NCBI GenBank assembly: GCA_035499555.1
Contig: DATJYO010000065.1
Location: 109,355 to 173,354, forward strand
DNA length: 64,000 nt
Reading direction: 5' to 3'
From: Bog-159 sp035499555
Lineage (GTDB): Bacteria > Acidobacteriota > Terriglobia > Bryobacterales > Bryobacteraceae
Of this stretch, positions 7,550-15,599 are shown in pieces. A program made the translations under genes and the position numbers. How positions within the stretch are numbered: the first letter of the stretch is position 1; each line of letters starts with the position of its first letter. A model generated the notes under the pieces. The model did no database searches and had not been told where the DNA came from. It saw only the letters and a program-made list of their open reading frames with translations.

Positions 7550-10150
7550 TCACGAACGCTGACCGGCGATGTTCTCGTCCGTCCGCGGCCCGGCAGAGTC
7601 GGCGGTGAACTTATAATTGCCGGACAGAAACTGATCGGCGTACCAGTTCATCATCTCACGGCTGTTCATGTACATATCGAGCTGGCTGGAGCAGGCGATC
7701 AGGCGGCCCAGGATGTCGAGGCGCTCCGCAGTCTGATCGGCGGGCGCTTTGCGAAACCAGGCGTTGACCAGGTCCCCGCGGCGATCCGCGCGGAAACCGT
7801 GGCGGGTCAGGCAGCGTTCCAGGAAACAGGCGCGCAGGCTGCGCCGATTGCGGGACGCCCCGCCGCCTTCGAAGCGGAAAGAGATGTAGTTGTTGCCGGG
7901 AGTATCGGAGAGGCAGGCATCCACCAGGCTGTAGTGATACGCCAGGCGGGAGTTCAGGTTCATGTACTCGGCCGCCACCAGCAGATAGCTTTTTTCGCCC
8001 AGGGCGCGCATGCCGCCGGATTGCGGTGTGAGCGCATTGGCCAGGACCGAGGCCAGATCGCCGACGCTGGCCGGCATTTCCCGCAGCCAGGTCACGCCCG
8101 GATGGCTGACGCCCTTCCACAACGCCTGGAAGGGCCGCGACACGATCTCCGCCGGCTTGACGCGGCGCACGGCGCCATCGAGCGGCGCCAGGCCGCCGCC
8201 CAGATCGAGCACCGAAACATTCAACGGGAGCGGCGTATCCAGCGATCGCGCGGAGTGAGCGCTGCGCTCCAACTCCCGGTCGTTGACTTCGAACATCGCC
8301 TCGATGGCTTTCTCGTGGCAGTATCGCAGAATGTCGTGCGCCGACTTGCAGCCCGCCGGGCGGAAATTGTGCGCATTGGGGTCCAGCAGGTTGAGCGTGA
8401 GCAGCCGGTTGCTGATCGGGTCGCCGGCGCGTTCGCGGTAGCGCTCCGTGATGGACGCTTCCTTGCGCACCGGAGGCCACAGGACTCCGGGATAAAGGCG
8501 GGCTTGCACCGCGTCCAGGCTGACGGGATCGCCGGTAGCCAGCTTCTCGAAGGCGCCGGTCATCTGAAAGACGGAGGGAATCTGAAACTCGCGCAGCAGC
8601 GCCGCGGCGTGCCCCGCGATATTCCCCCATTCCGCTACCAGTCCGGCGATGCGGGGAAAGACTTCCACGATCTCGGGCGAGGGTTTGCGGATGAAAACGA
8701 TCGCGCCGGAGGGGGCGCTGCCAATGTTCTGAATCTCGTCCACCAGGAACGCTTTCCCGGATGTCTGGCCCGGATACACCGTGCGGCCGCCGGCGAGCAG
8801 CGGTTCGCTCTTGGTGCGGGCGCGGGACTTGCTCTGGGAGGATTCGGCATTCACTAACTGGCGCGACTGCACCACCCAGAACTTGCCATCGCGGTCCAAA
8901 ACCCATTCGACATCCTGAGGAGTATGGAAGTGGTCTTCCAGGCGGACGCCCCATTCGGCCAGAGTCCGCAGGCCTTCGTCGGGCAGGCTGGACTCGTCCT
9001 GCGCGCCAGGCCCCAGCGGGACATAGGCAACGCCTCCGCCGTCCTGGAGCACCAGTTCCTCCTGCTTGCGGACCAGGCTGCGCTCGACGACGTCGTGCGG
9101 CCGGGAGCGCGAGACCCGGTACAGGTCGGCGGGCACCCGGCCGCTGGCGATCTCCTGGCCGAGGCCCTTAGTGGCGGTGATCCACAGTGTTTTGCTCTTG
9201 GGATCGGCCGGATCGCGGGTATACATGATGCCGGCGGCGCGCGCGGGAACCATCATCAGGAACAGGGCGGCCATGGGATTGTCCACCTCCAGCAGGCCGG
9301 TCGAAAGCCGATAGGCCAGCGCGCGCTCGTTGAAGCGCGCGGCGATGACCTGCTTATAGGCATCCAGGGCCTGCTCCAAGGGCACGTTGAGCAGACTGAG
9401 AAACTGTCCGGCGTAGGATCGCGCGCCACCCTCGGCGCGGCCGCTGGAACGCACCGCCACCGAGCCGCCTTTGCTCAGCAAAGCCTCCGCGCGCGCGGTT
9501 ATGGCCACCTCGACCACCCGCGGCAGCGGAAGCTCCAACGCCCGGCGCGTGAGCATCGCCGAGACGCGATGGATGGCTTCCAGATCGTTGGGATCCAACT
9601 CCCGCGTGGCGTCGCGGACTTCTTCCCAAAGAGCGAGTCCGCAATACTGGCGGTACGCTTCGGTGGTCAGGACAAAACCTTCCGGTACCGGCAGTCCCAT
9701 CTTGTTGCGGATCTCGCCGAGCATGGCCGCCTTGCTGCCCGCCTCCCCTTCCGAGCCGGCATGTAATTCCGAGAGCCAGGCCGAGATGCGTGGACGGCTC
9801 ATCTCGCCGAGCGAGGCGGCGTAGCGCTCCACTTCCTGCCGCTGAGAGGCGAGCGCCGCCGACAGCGCGGACTGGCGCAGTCCGGTGAGCCGCTCCAGGG
9901 CGTCGATCACGCCGCCCACACGGCTGAAGATGGTGCCGATGCGGTCGCCCAGCACATCCTGGCGCGGCGGCACGTATTGCAGATCGTCCTGCAGCCCGGC
10001 CATGAGTTCCAGGGATTCGTTATTGACGGCCAGCAGCTCGCGAAAGCTGGCGTATCGCGCGCGCACCCGTTCGGCAGCGCCGTCCGGCGCCTCCTGCCGA
10101 TGATCCTTCGATCGCAGCCACTGCATATGATCAGAACCGCCTATAGACAA
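7550..10150 (-). CDS. PEP/pyruvate-binding (PEP synthase-like) protein with atypical C-terminus
   Basis: 866 residues. The central part is the ATP-grasp pyruvate phosphate dikinase N-domain (about 145-430: GSKAAMLGEIRNKMGLPVPE, SVAVRSSGRAEGG, DPQDVEW-like DVEWVLDRDGKFW), followed by a swivelling phosphohistidine domain with GNIAGHAAALLREFQIPSVF (about 515-535). The usual C-terminal PEP-binding TIM barrel is not recognisable; instead there is a ~300-residue region beginning LLTLNLLDPNAHNF. The protein may be a phosphotransfer enzyme acting on something other than pyruvate. It is the distal gene of the TauE/SafE operon, 30 bases after the TIGR02186 gene. A second ATG at 10126 is an alternative start. 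Confidence 0.8.
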   Translation of the reverse strand: MSIGGSDHMQWLRSKDHRQEAPDGAAERVRARYASFRELLAVNNESLELMAGLQDDLQYVPPRQDVLGDRIGTIFSRVGGVIDALERLTGLRQSALSAALASQRQEVERYAASLGEMSRPRISAWLSELHAGSEGEAGSKAAMLGEIRNKMGLPVPEGFVLTTEAYRQYCGLALWEEVRDATRELDPNDLEAIHRVSAMLTRRALELPLPRVVEVAITARAEALLSKGGSVAVRSSGRAEGGARSYAGQFLSLLNVPLEQALDAYKQVIAARFNERALAYRLSTGLLEVDNPMAALFLMMVPARAAGIMYTRDPADPKSKTLWITATKGLGQEIASGRVPADLYRVSRSRPHDVVERSLVRKQEELVLQDGGGVAYVPLGPGAQDESSLPDEGLRTLAEWGVRLEDHFHTPQDVEWVLDRDGKFWVVQSRQLVNAESSQSKSRARTKSEPLLAGGRTVYPGQTSGKAFLVDEIQNIGSAPSGAIVFIRKPSPEIVEVFPRIAGLVAEWGNIAGHAAALLREFQIPSVFQMTGAFEKLATGDPVSLDAVQARLYPGVLWPPVRKEASITERYRERAGDPISNRLLTLNLLDPNAHNFRPAGCKSAHDILRYCHEKAIEAMFEVNDRELERSAHSARSLDTPLPLNVSVLDLGGGLAPLDGAVRRVKPAEIVSRPFQALWKGVSHPGVTWLREMPASVGDLASVLANALTPQSGGMRALGEKSYLLVAAEYMNLNSRLAYHYSLVDACLSDTPGNNYISFRFEGGGASRNRRSLRACFLERCLTRHGFRADRRGDLVNAWFRKAPADQTAERLDILGRLIACSSQLDMYMNSREMMNWYADQFLSGNYKFTADSAGPRTDENIAGQRS

Positions 10151-10180
10151 TATCGCGCGGCACGCAGGTCCCCGGCACGA

Positions 10181-10942
10181 TCAATGCGCCACAGCGCGTT
10201 TTTTGCCGAAGAGCCGCGTGGTCAGAAAATCGATACCGAATCCGGCCAGGGCCCCGATCAGAACGGCCGTCAGGCCATAAAGCGAAGCGCGGGTCTCGGC
10301 CAGGGACGCCAGCCACGCGGGGAAGCCGGTCCGGACGACGCTTAGGGGCATGACGATCGCGCCGTCGCGAACTTCATAGACGGTGACGGTATACTGCGCG
10401 GGTGGGGCCTTGGGCGGCCAGTGGAAGTGGAGCGAGTAGGGGACGCAGTCCTCATCCGGCTGGCCCATCGAAACACCCCGGTCGCTGAAGGCGTATGTCC
10501 CCTGGCTCCTTTTGAGCGCCAGATAAGAGGACCGCAGGGCCGCGTCCGCCGCCGGATCGGTCGGCGGATCGATGTGCATTCGGGCCTGCAACGACGATTC
10601 GTCCAGGCGCAGACTCGCGATGGTTTGTCTGTCGAGCAGCGCCGCTATGGGTCCGGCGGAGAAACGCAGGATGAGCGAGGGCGCACCGGAGATCCGCACC
10701 CGGCCGGCATTCACCCAGACAGGTCCGAAACGGACCTTCCGTTTGAAACGCTCCTGGCGATCGGGTCCGGTGATCGCGACAATCACCTGGGACCGCGGCG
10801 CGGATGCGCCCTCGATGCTCACCTGGGCGCCATCATAGAAGGCGCCGACCTGGATCACTTGAGGCGTGATGCGAAATACCGCCGGGGAGGGCGACGTCCC
10901 CGCGGCGAACAACAACCCGGCGAGTAGAGATATGGCGTTCAT
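10181..10942 (-). CDS. TIGR02186-type membrane protein (Alph_Pro_TM family)
   Basis: 253 residues: a signal peptide (about 1-20), a beta-rich extracytoplasmic domain opening with FRITPQVIQVGAFYDGAQV, and one C-terminal transmembrane helix (about 222-243) followed by a short basic tail. This layout and the opening motif match the putative transmembrane family TIGR02186/PF09608, commonly encoded next to TauE/SafE (TSUP) exporters. The role is unknown; a periplasmic accessory of the exporters is a reasonable inference. The start overlaps the end of the lipoprotein gene (ATGA at 10939-10942), so the two are probably coupled. Confidence 0.8.
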   Translation of the reverse strand: MNAISLLAGLLFAAGTSPSPAVFRITPQVIQVGAFYDGAQVSIEGASAPRSQVIVAITGPDRQERFKRKVRFGPVWVNAGRVRISGAPSLILRFSAGPIAALLDRQTIASLRLDESSLQARMHIDPPTDPAADAALRSSYLALKRSQGTYAFSDRGVSMGQPDEDCVPYSLHFHWPPKAPPAQYTVTVYEVRDGAIVMPLSVVRTGFPAWLASLAETRASLYGLTAVLIGALAGFGIDFLTTRLFGKKRAVAH

Positions 10943-11520
10943 TTTTCGCCCTTACTCAGGTCAGTCCGGGTGACGTTCATCAACCGGAGAGCACGGCCCG
11001 GGTCGCGGTAGTAGTAGCGGATCTCATCCCCGGCTCGCCAGGCTTCGTCCGGCAGGCCACGGTATTGCTCCGGTACCGAGAACTCGATCAGTTGGTGGGT
11101 GCGCGCCCGATACACGGTGATGGTTCCTTTGGACTGGTCGTGTACCGGAAACCGGATCCGCCGTACCCGGGCGTCGGTTGCGGAGACGCCATCGTGGCGC
11201 GAAACCACCGTAATCTTGACGGTTTCGAAGCTGCTGGCCGCGGGATCGTAGATGACGGCGCGGCCGTTGGACGCGTCGAGTGCCAGCAGTCTGCCGGCCT
11301 CCGGCTCCGGCCCCATCTCCTTGGGATTCAGGGGAACGTGGACGGTTACAGGCGGCAGTACGTCAAAGCGCGGGTGCCCGGGATCGCGGTAGTTGGAATC
11401 GGCGATGAACGTGATCTCTCCTTTGTCCGGCAGATAGGCAACCACCTGTCCCTGGTTGACCTGCCCCAGTGGGCCGCAGCCGGCCAGCGCCGCCAAAGCG
11501 ATGAAGATCGGAATTCGCAT
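10939..11520 (-). CDS. Lipoprotein encoded in TauE/SafE operon (possibly DUF4881-like)
   Basis: 193 residues with a lipoprotein signal: basic start, hydrophobic stretch and lipobox ALAGC at residues 11-15. The mature part is predicted mostly beta and has no motif I can assign with certainty. Its size and its place between a TSUP exporter and a TIGR02186 protein recall the DUF4881 lipoproteins of sulfate-reducing bacteria, but that is memory, not a match. It lies 12 bases downstream of the TSUP gene and overlaps the next gene by four bases. Likely attached to a membrane on the periplasmic side. Confidence 0.7.
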   Translation of the reverse strand: MRIPIFIALAALAGCGPLGQVNQGQVVAYLPDKGEITFIADSNYRDPGHPRFDVLPPVTVHVPLNPKEMGPEPEAGRLLALDASNGRAVIYDPAASSFETVKITVVSRHDGVSATDARVRRIRFPVHDQSKGTITVYRARTHQLIEFSVPEQYRGLPDEAWRAGDEIRYYYRDPGRALRLMNVTRTDLSKGEK

Positions 11521-11532
11521 CGCGTATGGCTC

Positions 11533-12603
11533 CTAGGCCGCTATATGAGACAGATCTTTATGCTTCATCGCCAGTTCCTCTCTCACGCCGTGCAGGAACT
11601 TGAGGAAAATGTAGAGCGACAGAGCCCCGACCAGTCCCAGGATCAGGATCGTGGCCGCGCTCTCGAACACGGTCCGCACGCTTGGATAAGCAGCCGCGAT
11701 GAGTTTCAGGACGATGGAGAGGGCGCAGCCCAGAACCGAAATCCCGAAGAACACCCGAATGCCGTAGCCCTTGACGTACTTAGTGGCGACCGCGCCGATC
11801 TGAGCGCCCACCGACGCGCCCAGCAGCATGATTACAGCGGCCAGCAGTTCCGTGCGGCCCTTGTAGCTGTAAGATGCCGCGCCGTACAGGCCGGAGATGG
11901 CCACCTCGAACAGGTCCGTCCCTACGGCGATGTGTGTGGGGCAGCCGATCAGGTAGATCAGCGCCGGCATGCGGATCAGGCCGCCGCCGATGCCCATGAA
12001 TCCGGCCAGCAGTCCGGTCACGAAGCTCACCGAAATCGGCAGCCAGGCGGAACAGCGGATACCCGCCTTGCGAAAATAAACCACTGGCGGAATGCGGATC
12101 TTGTGCAGCGTCTTGTGCCACTCGATCCCGGTGGCCAAAGCATCTATGGTTCTCCCGGACGCCGCGGCCTCGCGTTCTTTTTTTTGCCGCTTGGCCAGGT
12201 CCGCAAAAACCAGCCACGCGATCAGCGCCAGCAGCACCAGGTAACCTGAGCGCACGTAAACGTCGACTTTGCCGATCCGTTCCAGCCACATGATGATCTG
12301 GGCGCCGCATTCGAAACCGGTGACCGTGCCGGCCACCATCGTGAGCCCTAACTTGTAATCCACGTTGCCGAATTTGCTATGCCGCAGGGTGGAGATCAGG
12401 GACGGCCCCGACATCTGCGCGATATCCGTGCCGATGGCGAAGGCCATCGGGAAGCCGAGAATATTCAGCCCGGGTGTCACCATCCACCCGCCGCCCATGC
12501 CAAAGAAACCGCCGATCATCCCGACGCCCAAGCCCAGGATGACCAGGCCGGGCCAAAAGATCGGCACCCCCGCGATCGGCATGAAAATGTGCAGCCAGTC
12601 CAT
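11533..12603 (-). CDS. Sulfite exporter TauE/SafE (TSUP) family permease, copy 2
   Basis: 356 residues with about eight to nine membrane helices and the two-fold repeated TSUP signature: GMIGGFFGMGGGWMVTPGL near residue 28 and LLAGFMGIGGGLIRMPAL near 210. A hydrophilic loop of about 60 residues (about 140-200, KRQKKEREAAASGR) separates the halves. TSUP proteins move sulfite, sulfoacetate or other organosulfur anions, or sulfur compounds generally; the substrate cannot be read from sequence. A second, paralogous TSUP gene lies upstream in the same operon. Next to dsr genes, sulfite or thiosulfate handling is a sensible inference. Confidence 0.9.
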   Translation of the reverse strand: MDWLHIFMPIAGVPIFWPGLVILGLGVGMIGGFFGMGGGWMVTPGLNILGFPMAFAIGTDIAQMSGPSLISTLRHSKFGNVDYKLGLTMVAGTVTGFECGAQIIMWLERIGKVDVYVRSGYLVLLALIAWLVFADLAKRQKKEREAAASGRTIDALATGIEWHKTLHKIRIPPVVYFRKAGIRCSAWLPISVSFVTGLLAGFMGIGGGLIRMPALIYLIGCPTHIAVGTDLFEVAISGLYGAASYSYKGRTELLAAVIMLLGASVGAQIGAVATKYVKGYGIRVFFGISVLGCALSIVLKLIAAAYPSVRTVFESAATILILGLVGALSLYIFLKFLHGVREELAMKHKDLSHIAA

Positions 12604-12618
12604 TGTCTTTTGACCTCG

Positions 12619-12882
12619 TCAATGCTCCGCCAGCACCCTGGACTTCAGGTCGATTCCGATACGAGCCAGAAAGAAATCAGTGATTTTCCCCATAAGAAGG
12701 CTCAAAAGCGGTAAGGTGACGATCGTCGCCAGTGCAAACCAGAAATGGCTGCCGTTGTACAGGTCCGCCCACCAGGCCTCCCATGCCGCATACCGGCGGC
12801 TGTCGGCGACCAGCACCATGGGTTCGGCGGTCAGCGTGAGCGCGCCGGCCAGGATCAGAAAAATCGTTCGTATCAGATTCAT
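12619..12882 (-). CDS. Small two-helix membrane protein between the TauE/SafE genes
   Basis: 87 residues with two predicted membrane helices (about 4-22 and 47-66) separated by a tryptophan-rich hydrophilic loop (AAWEAWWADLYNGSHFW). Its ATG overlaps the stop of the upstream TSUP gene (ATGA at 12879-12882), and the next TSUP gene starts 15 bases downstream, which strongly supports a real gene. No family recognised. The position suggests a small accessory subunit of the exporters. Confidence 0.75.
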   Translation of the reverse strand: MNLIRTIFLILAGALTLTAEPMVLVADSRRYAAWEAWWADLYNGSHFWFALATIVTLPLLSLLMGKITDFFLARIGIDLKSRVLAEH

Positions 12883-13880
12883 GCGCTACCTGCCCAAATG
12901 CCCGGATTCCGGATGAACGCCTGTAGCATCCCCAGCAGCGGCTGGTGCAGATGCAGGCCGGCGTGTACCGTGGGGACCAGCAGATTTTTGGGCGTGACCA
13001 GAACGTCGAACACCATTTTCCCGGCTACCACCAACGCCAGGGTGGCCAGGATGATCAGCAACTGGTCGCCGCGCAAAAAGCGCGTCAGACGGGCGCCGAT
13101 CTGCGCGCCGATGGTCGAACCGGCGGCCAGCATCAGGGCCAGCACCAGATCCACCGTGTGGTTGGCGGTGGATTGCATGTAGGTCACGCCCGCGCAGGTG
13201 AACAGCGTCTGAAACAGCGACGTTCCCACCGCGACGTGAGCGGGCATGCCCAACAGGTAGACCATCATGGGCACCATCATGAACGCGCCGCCCACCCCCA
13301 TGATGGAGGCGAGCACGCCCACCACGGTGCACAGCAGGAAGGGCACCAGCAGCGAGTGCCGCACGTTGGACCGTTCGAAATAGACCTGTAGGGGCAGACG
13401 TTGCAGCCGCCCGCCGCCGGCCGGGGCCCGGTGCGCCTTCGTGGCCATGGGCCCGCGCCGCAGGTTCTTCAGGCTGGCCAGGAACATGGACCCGCCCACG
13501 GCTCCCAGCACCACGATGTAGGTGATGGCAATCAGCGAATCGGCGCTGCCCATCACGCGCAAGACTTTGATCACCTGCACACCCAAACCGGCTCCGGTCA
13601 ATCCGCCGGCCAGCAGCGTGATGCCCATTTTGAAATCCACGTTTCCCAATCGGAAGTGGGCCGCCACTGCGGACGAAGACGCGGCCACGATCTGGCAGGA
13701 ATCCGAAGCGGCAGCTACGGTGGGAGGGATGCCGACCAACATCAGGATGGGTGTGAGCAGGAATCCGCCACCTACACCCAGCAATCCCGACAGGAAGCCC
13801 ACGAAGGCTCCCGCGGCGATCAAAACCCAGATACTGATGCTGATGCCGGCGACGGGCAAGAAGATGGACATATCTCCCAT
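12879..13880 (-). CDS. Sulfite exporter TauE/SafE (TSUP) family permease, copy 1
   Basis: 333 residues with eight or so membrane helices and the repeated TSUP motifs GFLSGLLGVGGGFLLTPIL (about 27-45) and GVLASIMGVGGAFMMVPMM (about 201-219). It is a paralogue of the permease at 11533-12603 and is first in the six-gene operon. A start at 13871 (ATG after GGGAG) is as plausible as the one used. The leader holds two inverted repeats (13884-13903 and 13904-13918), which could be an operator or a 5'-UTR hairpin. Confidence 0.9.
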   Translation of the reverse strand: MGDMSIFLPVAGISISIWVLIAAGAFVGFLSGLLGVGGGFLLTPILMLVGIPPTVAAASDSCQIVAASSSAVAAHFRLGNVDFKMGITLLAGGLTGAGLGVQVIKVLRVMGSADSLIAITYIVVLGAVGGSMFLASLKNLRRGPMATKAHRAPAGGGRLQRLPLQVYFERSNVRHSLLVPFLLCTVVGVLASIMGVGGAFMMVPMMVYLLGMPAHVAVGTSLFQTLFTCAGVTYMQSTANHTVDLVLALMLAAGSTIGAQIGARLTRFLRGDQLLIILATLALVVAGKMVFDVLVTPKNLLVPTVHAGLHLHQPLLGMLQAFIRNPGIWAGSA

Positions 13881-14232
13881 TCCCCTGATGCCGGATCATC
13901 AGGTATCAAACTCTGATATTCCGATTTGTATATAACACACTTTGCCGGGAGGGGCCACTGATTCGCAATTTTTTTTTATCCGCGGACTGGGTGAAAGTGT
14001 CGTGAGTCCTGTTGCCACGACGGGCGGCAGAAGACCGGCGCCGAGCGAAGAATCGATGGAGTGTCTCTTCCAGGATGCTCCGGGCGAGGGCGATTACGCC
14101 CTAAACCGGGCCATCAGGTCTCGAAACGGCTTGTGCCCGGGAGCGACTTATATCATACTTTGGTTGTCGAACGATTTATGCGTCTTGCCCCTGAACCGAC
14201 GCCCCGCAACTGCGGGATAGGAATGGTGATAC
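13881..14232. other. Divergent intergenic region, no gene
   Basis: 352 bases between the TauE/SafE operon (minus) and citrate synthase (plus). It holds the inverted repeats listed separately, a run of nine T at about 13970-13978, and an AT-rich stretch (TATATCATACTTT, about 14149-14161) that may belong to the citrate synthase promoter. A short open frame at 13942-14220 has no recognisable protein sense and is not called. Confidence 0.6.
13884..13918 (-). promoter_or_regulatory. Two adjacent inverted repeats upstream of the TauE/SafE operon
   Basis: CCTGATG-CCGGAT-CATCAGG is a perfect 7-bp palindrome with a 6-base loop (13884-13903), followed directly by TATCA-AACTC-TGATA (13904-13918). Both lie just before the operon's first start codon; a TATATA-rich stretch at about 13929-13935 could be the -10 region. 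They could bind a dimeric regulator or form a leader hairpin. Confidence 0.4.
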
Positions 14233-15540
14233 ATGCCAACTAGCGCGTTGACCATAACCGATGGCCGTACTGACAAAACTTACACAGTCCCTATCGACAA
14301 AGGTACCATTCGTGCGATGGACCTCCGCCAAATCAAGGAGAACGCGGAAGACTTCGGGCTCATGACTTATGATCCCGCCTTCATGAACACCGCGTCCTGC
14401 CACAGCAGCATTACTTACATCGATGGCGATCGCGGTATTCTCCGCTATCGCGGTTATCCGATCGAAGAACTGGCCGAAAAGTGCACCTTCCTGGAGGTGG
14501 CATACCTGATCTTAAACGGGGAACTCCCCTCGGAGACACAGTTGCGGGATTGGGTGGACGAAGTCAAGCATCACACCATGCTGCACGAGACCACCAAGAC
14601 CTTTCTGGAAGGTTTCCGGTACGACGCGCACCCGATGGGTATGCTGGTCAGCACGGTGGCGGCGCTCTCCACCGTCTATCCGGAAGCCCGCAACGTCCTG
14701 GATGCGCAGAATCGCCGCCTGCAAATCGTACGTTTAGTTGGCAAAGTGCCCACCATCGCCGCCTACACTTACCGGCATAGCTTGGGCCTGCCCTACGTCT
14801 ATCCCGACAACGACCTGGCCTATACGGCGAATTTCATGAACATGCTCTGGAAGATGCTGGAGCCGAAATATGTGGCCAACCCGGTGCTGGCGCGGGCGCT
14901 TTCCATCCTGTTTATTCTGCACGCGGATCACGAGCAGAACTGCAGCACCAACACCATGCGCGCGGTAGGCAGCTCGCAGGCCGATCCGTACCTGGCGGTG
15001 GCCGCGGCCGCGGCGGCGCTATCCGGCCCGCTGCACGGCGGCGCCAATGAGCAGGTGCTGCGCATGCTGGACGCCATCGGCAGCAAGGACAATATCCCCG
15101 ACTACATCGAGCAGGTGAAAGCCGGCAAGCTCAAGCTGATGGGTTTCGGCCACCGGGTCTACAAGAACTACGATCCGCGCGCCAGGATCATCAAGTGGGC
15201 GGCCGACCAGGTGTTCCAGGTCACCGGGCGCAACAAGCGGCTGGATATCGCGTTGGAGCTGGAGAAGATTGCACTCGAAGACGAGTATTTCATCAAGCGC
15301 AAACTGTATCCCAACGTGGACTTCTATTCCGGAATCATTTACCAGGCCATGGGTTTCAAACCCAACATGTTCACGGTGCTGTTCGCCATTCCGCGCACGG
15401 TGGGCTGGCTGGCGCACTGGGATGAACTGATGCAGGATGCCGAACAGAAGATCGCCCGCCCGCGGCAGGTCTACACGGGCGCGGATACGCGGCATCTACC
15501 GGCCTCCAAGCCGGCCATCGGCGTGCCTGTCCCGGCGTAA
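14233..15540 (+). CDS. gltA: Citrate synthase (type II-like)
   Basis: 435 residues, the usual length of bacterial type II (GltA) citrate synthases, including the N-terminal beta-rich extension (TITDGRTDKTYTVPIDKG). Active-site motifs are present: ILHADHEQNCSTNT around the first catalytic histidine, GGANEQVLRML, and GFGHRVYKNYDPRA with the second histidine; the catalytic aspartate region is in EKIALEDEYFIKRKLYPNVD. It condenses acetyl-CoA and oxaloacetate at the entry of the TCA cycle in the cytoplasm. It is a single-gene unit convergent with the cytidylate kinase-like gene. An AGGAAT motif lies about 9 bases before the ATG. Confidence 0.95.
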   Translation: MPTSALTITDGRTDKTYTVPIDKGTIRAMDLRQIKENAEDFGLMTYDPAFMNTASCHSSITYIDGDRGILRYRGYPIEELAEKCTFLEVAYLILNGELPSETQLRDWVDEVKHHTMLHETTKTFLEGFRYDAHPMGMLVSTVAALSTVYPEARNVLDAQNRRLQIVRLVGKVPTIAAYTYRHSLGLPYVYPDNDLAYTANFMNMLWKMLEPKYVANPVLARALSILFILHADHEQNCSTNTMRAVGSSQADPYLAVAAAAAALSGPLHGGANEQVLRMLDAIGSKDNIPDYIEQVKAGKLKLMGFGHRVYKNYDPRARIIKWAADQVFQVTGRNKRLDIALELEKIALEDEYFIKRKLYPNVDFYSGIIYQAMGFKPNMFTVLFAIPRTVGWLAHWDELMQDAEQKIARPRQVYTGADTRHLPASKPAIGVPVPA

Positions 15541-15552
15541 ACGGAAGAGACC

Positions 15553-15581
15553 GTGGGGGCGGCCCATGGGGAGGCCCCCAC
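15553..15581. terminator. GC-rich hairpin between two convergent genes
   Basis: GTGGGGGC at 15553-15560 pairs perfectly with GCCCCCAC at 15574-15581 across a 13-base loop. It lies 12 bases after the citrate synthase stop and 18 bases beyond the end of the convergent gene. No T-run follows on either strand, so it is at best a non-canonical bidirectional terminator. Confidence 0.5.
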
Positions 15582-15599
15582 AAGATCTCCGGCCCGGTA

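Noticed and set aside
6512..8857. Long plus-strand open frame (781 codons)
   Set aside because: Antisense to the serine hydrolase and the PEP/pyruvate-binding gene, both with clear motifs; low-complexity Arg/Gln-rich translation typical of shadow frames in GC-rich DNA.
11065..12249. Plus-strand open frame of 394 codons
   Set aside because: Antisense to the lipoprotein and TSUP genes; no domain sense.
13942..14220. Plus-strand open frame of 92 codons before citrate synthase
   Set aside because: No ribosome site or recognisable sequence; lies in a divergent promoter region.
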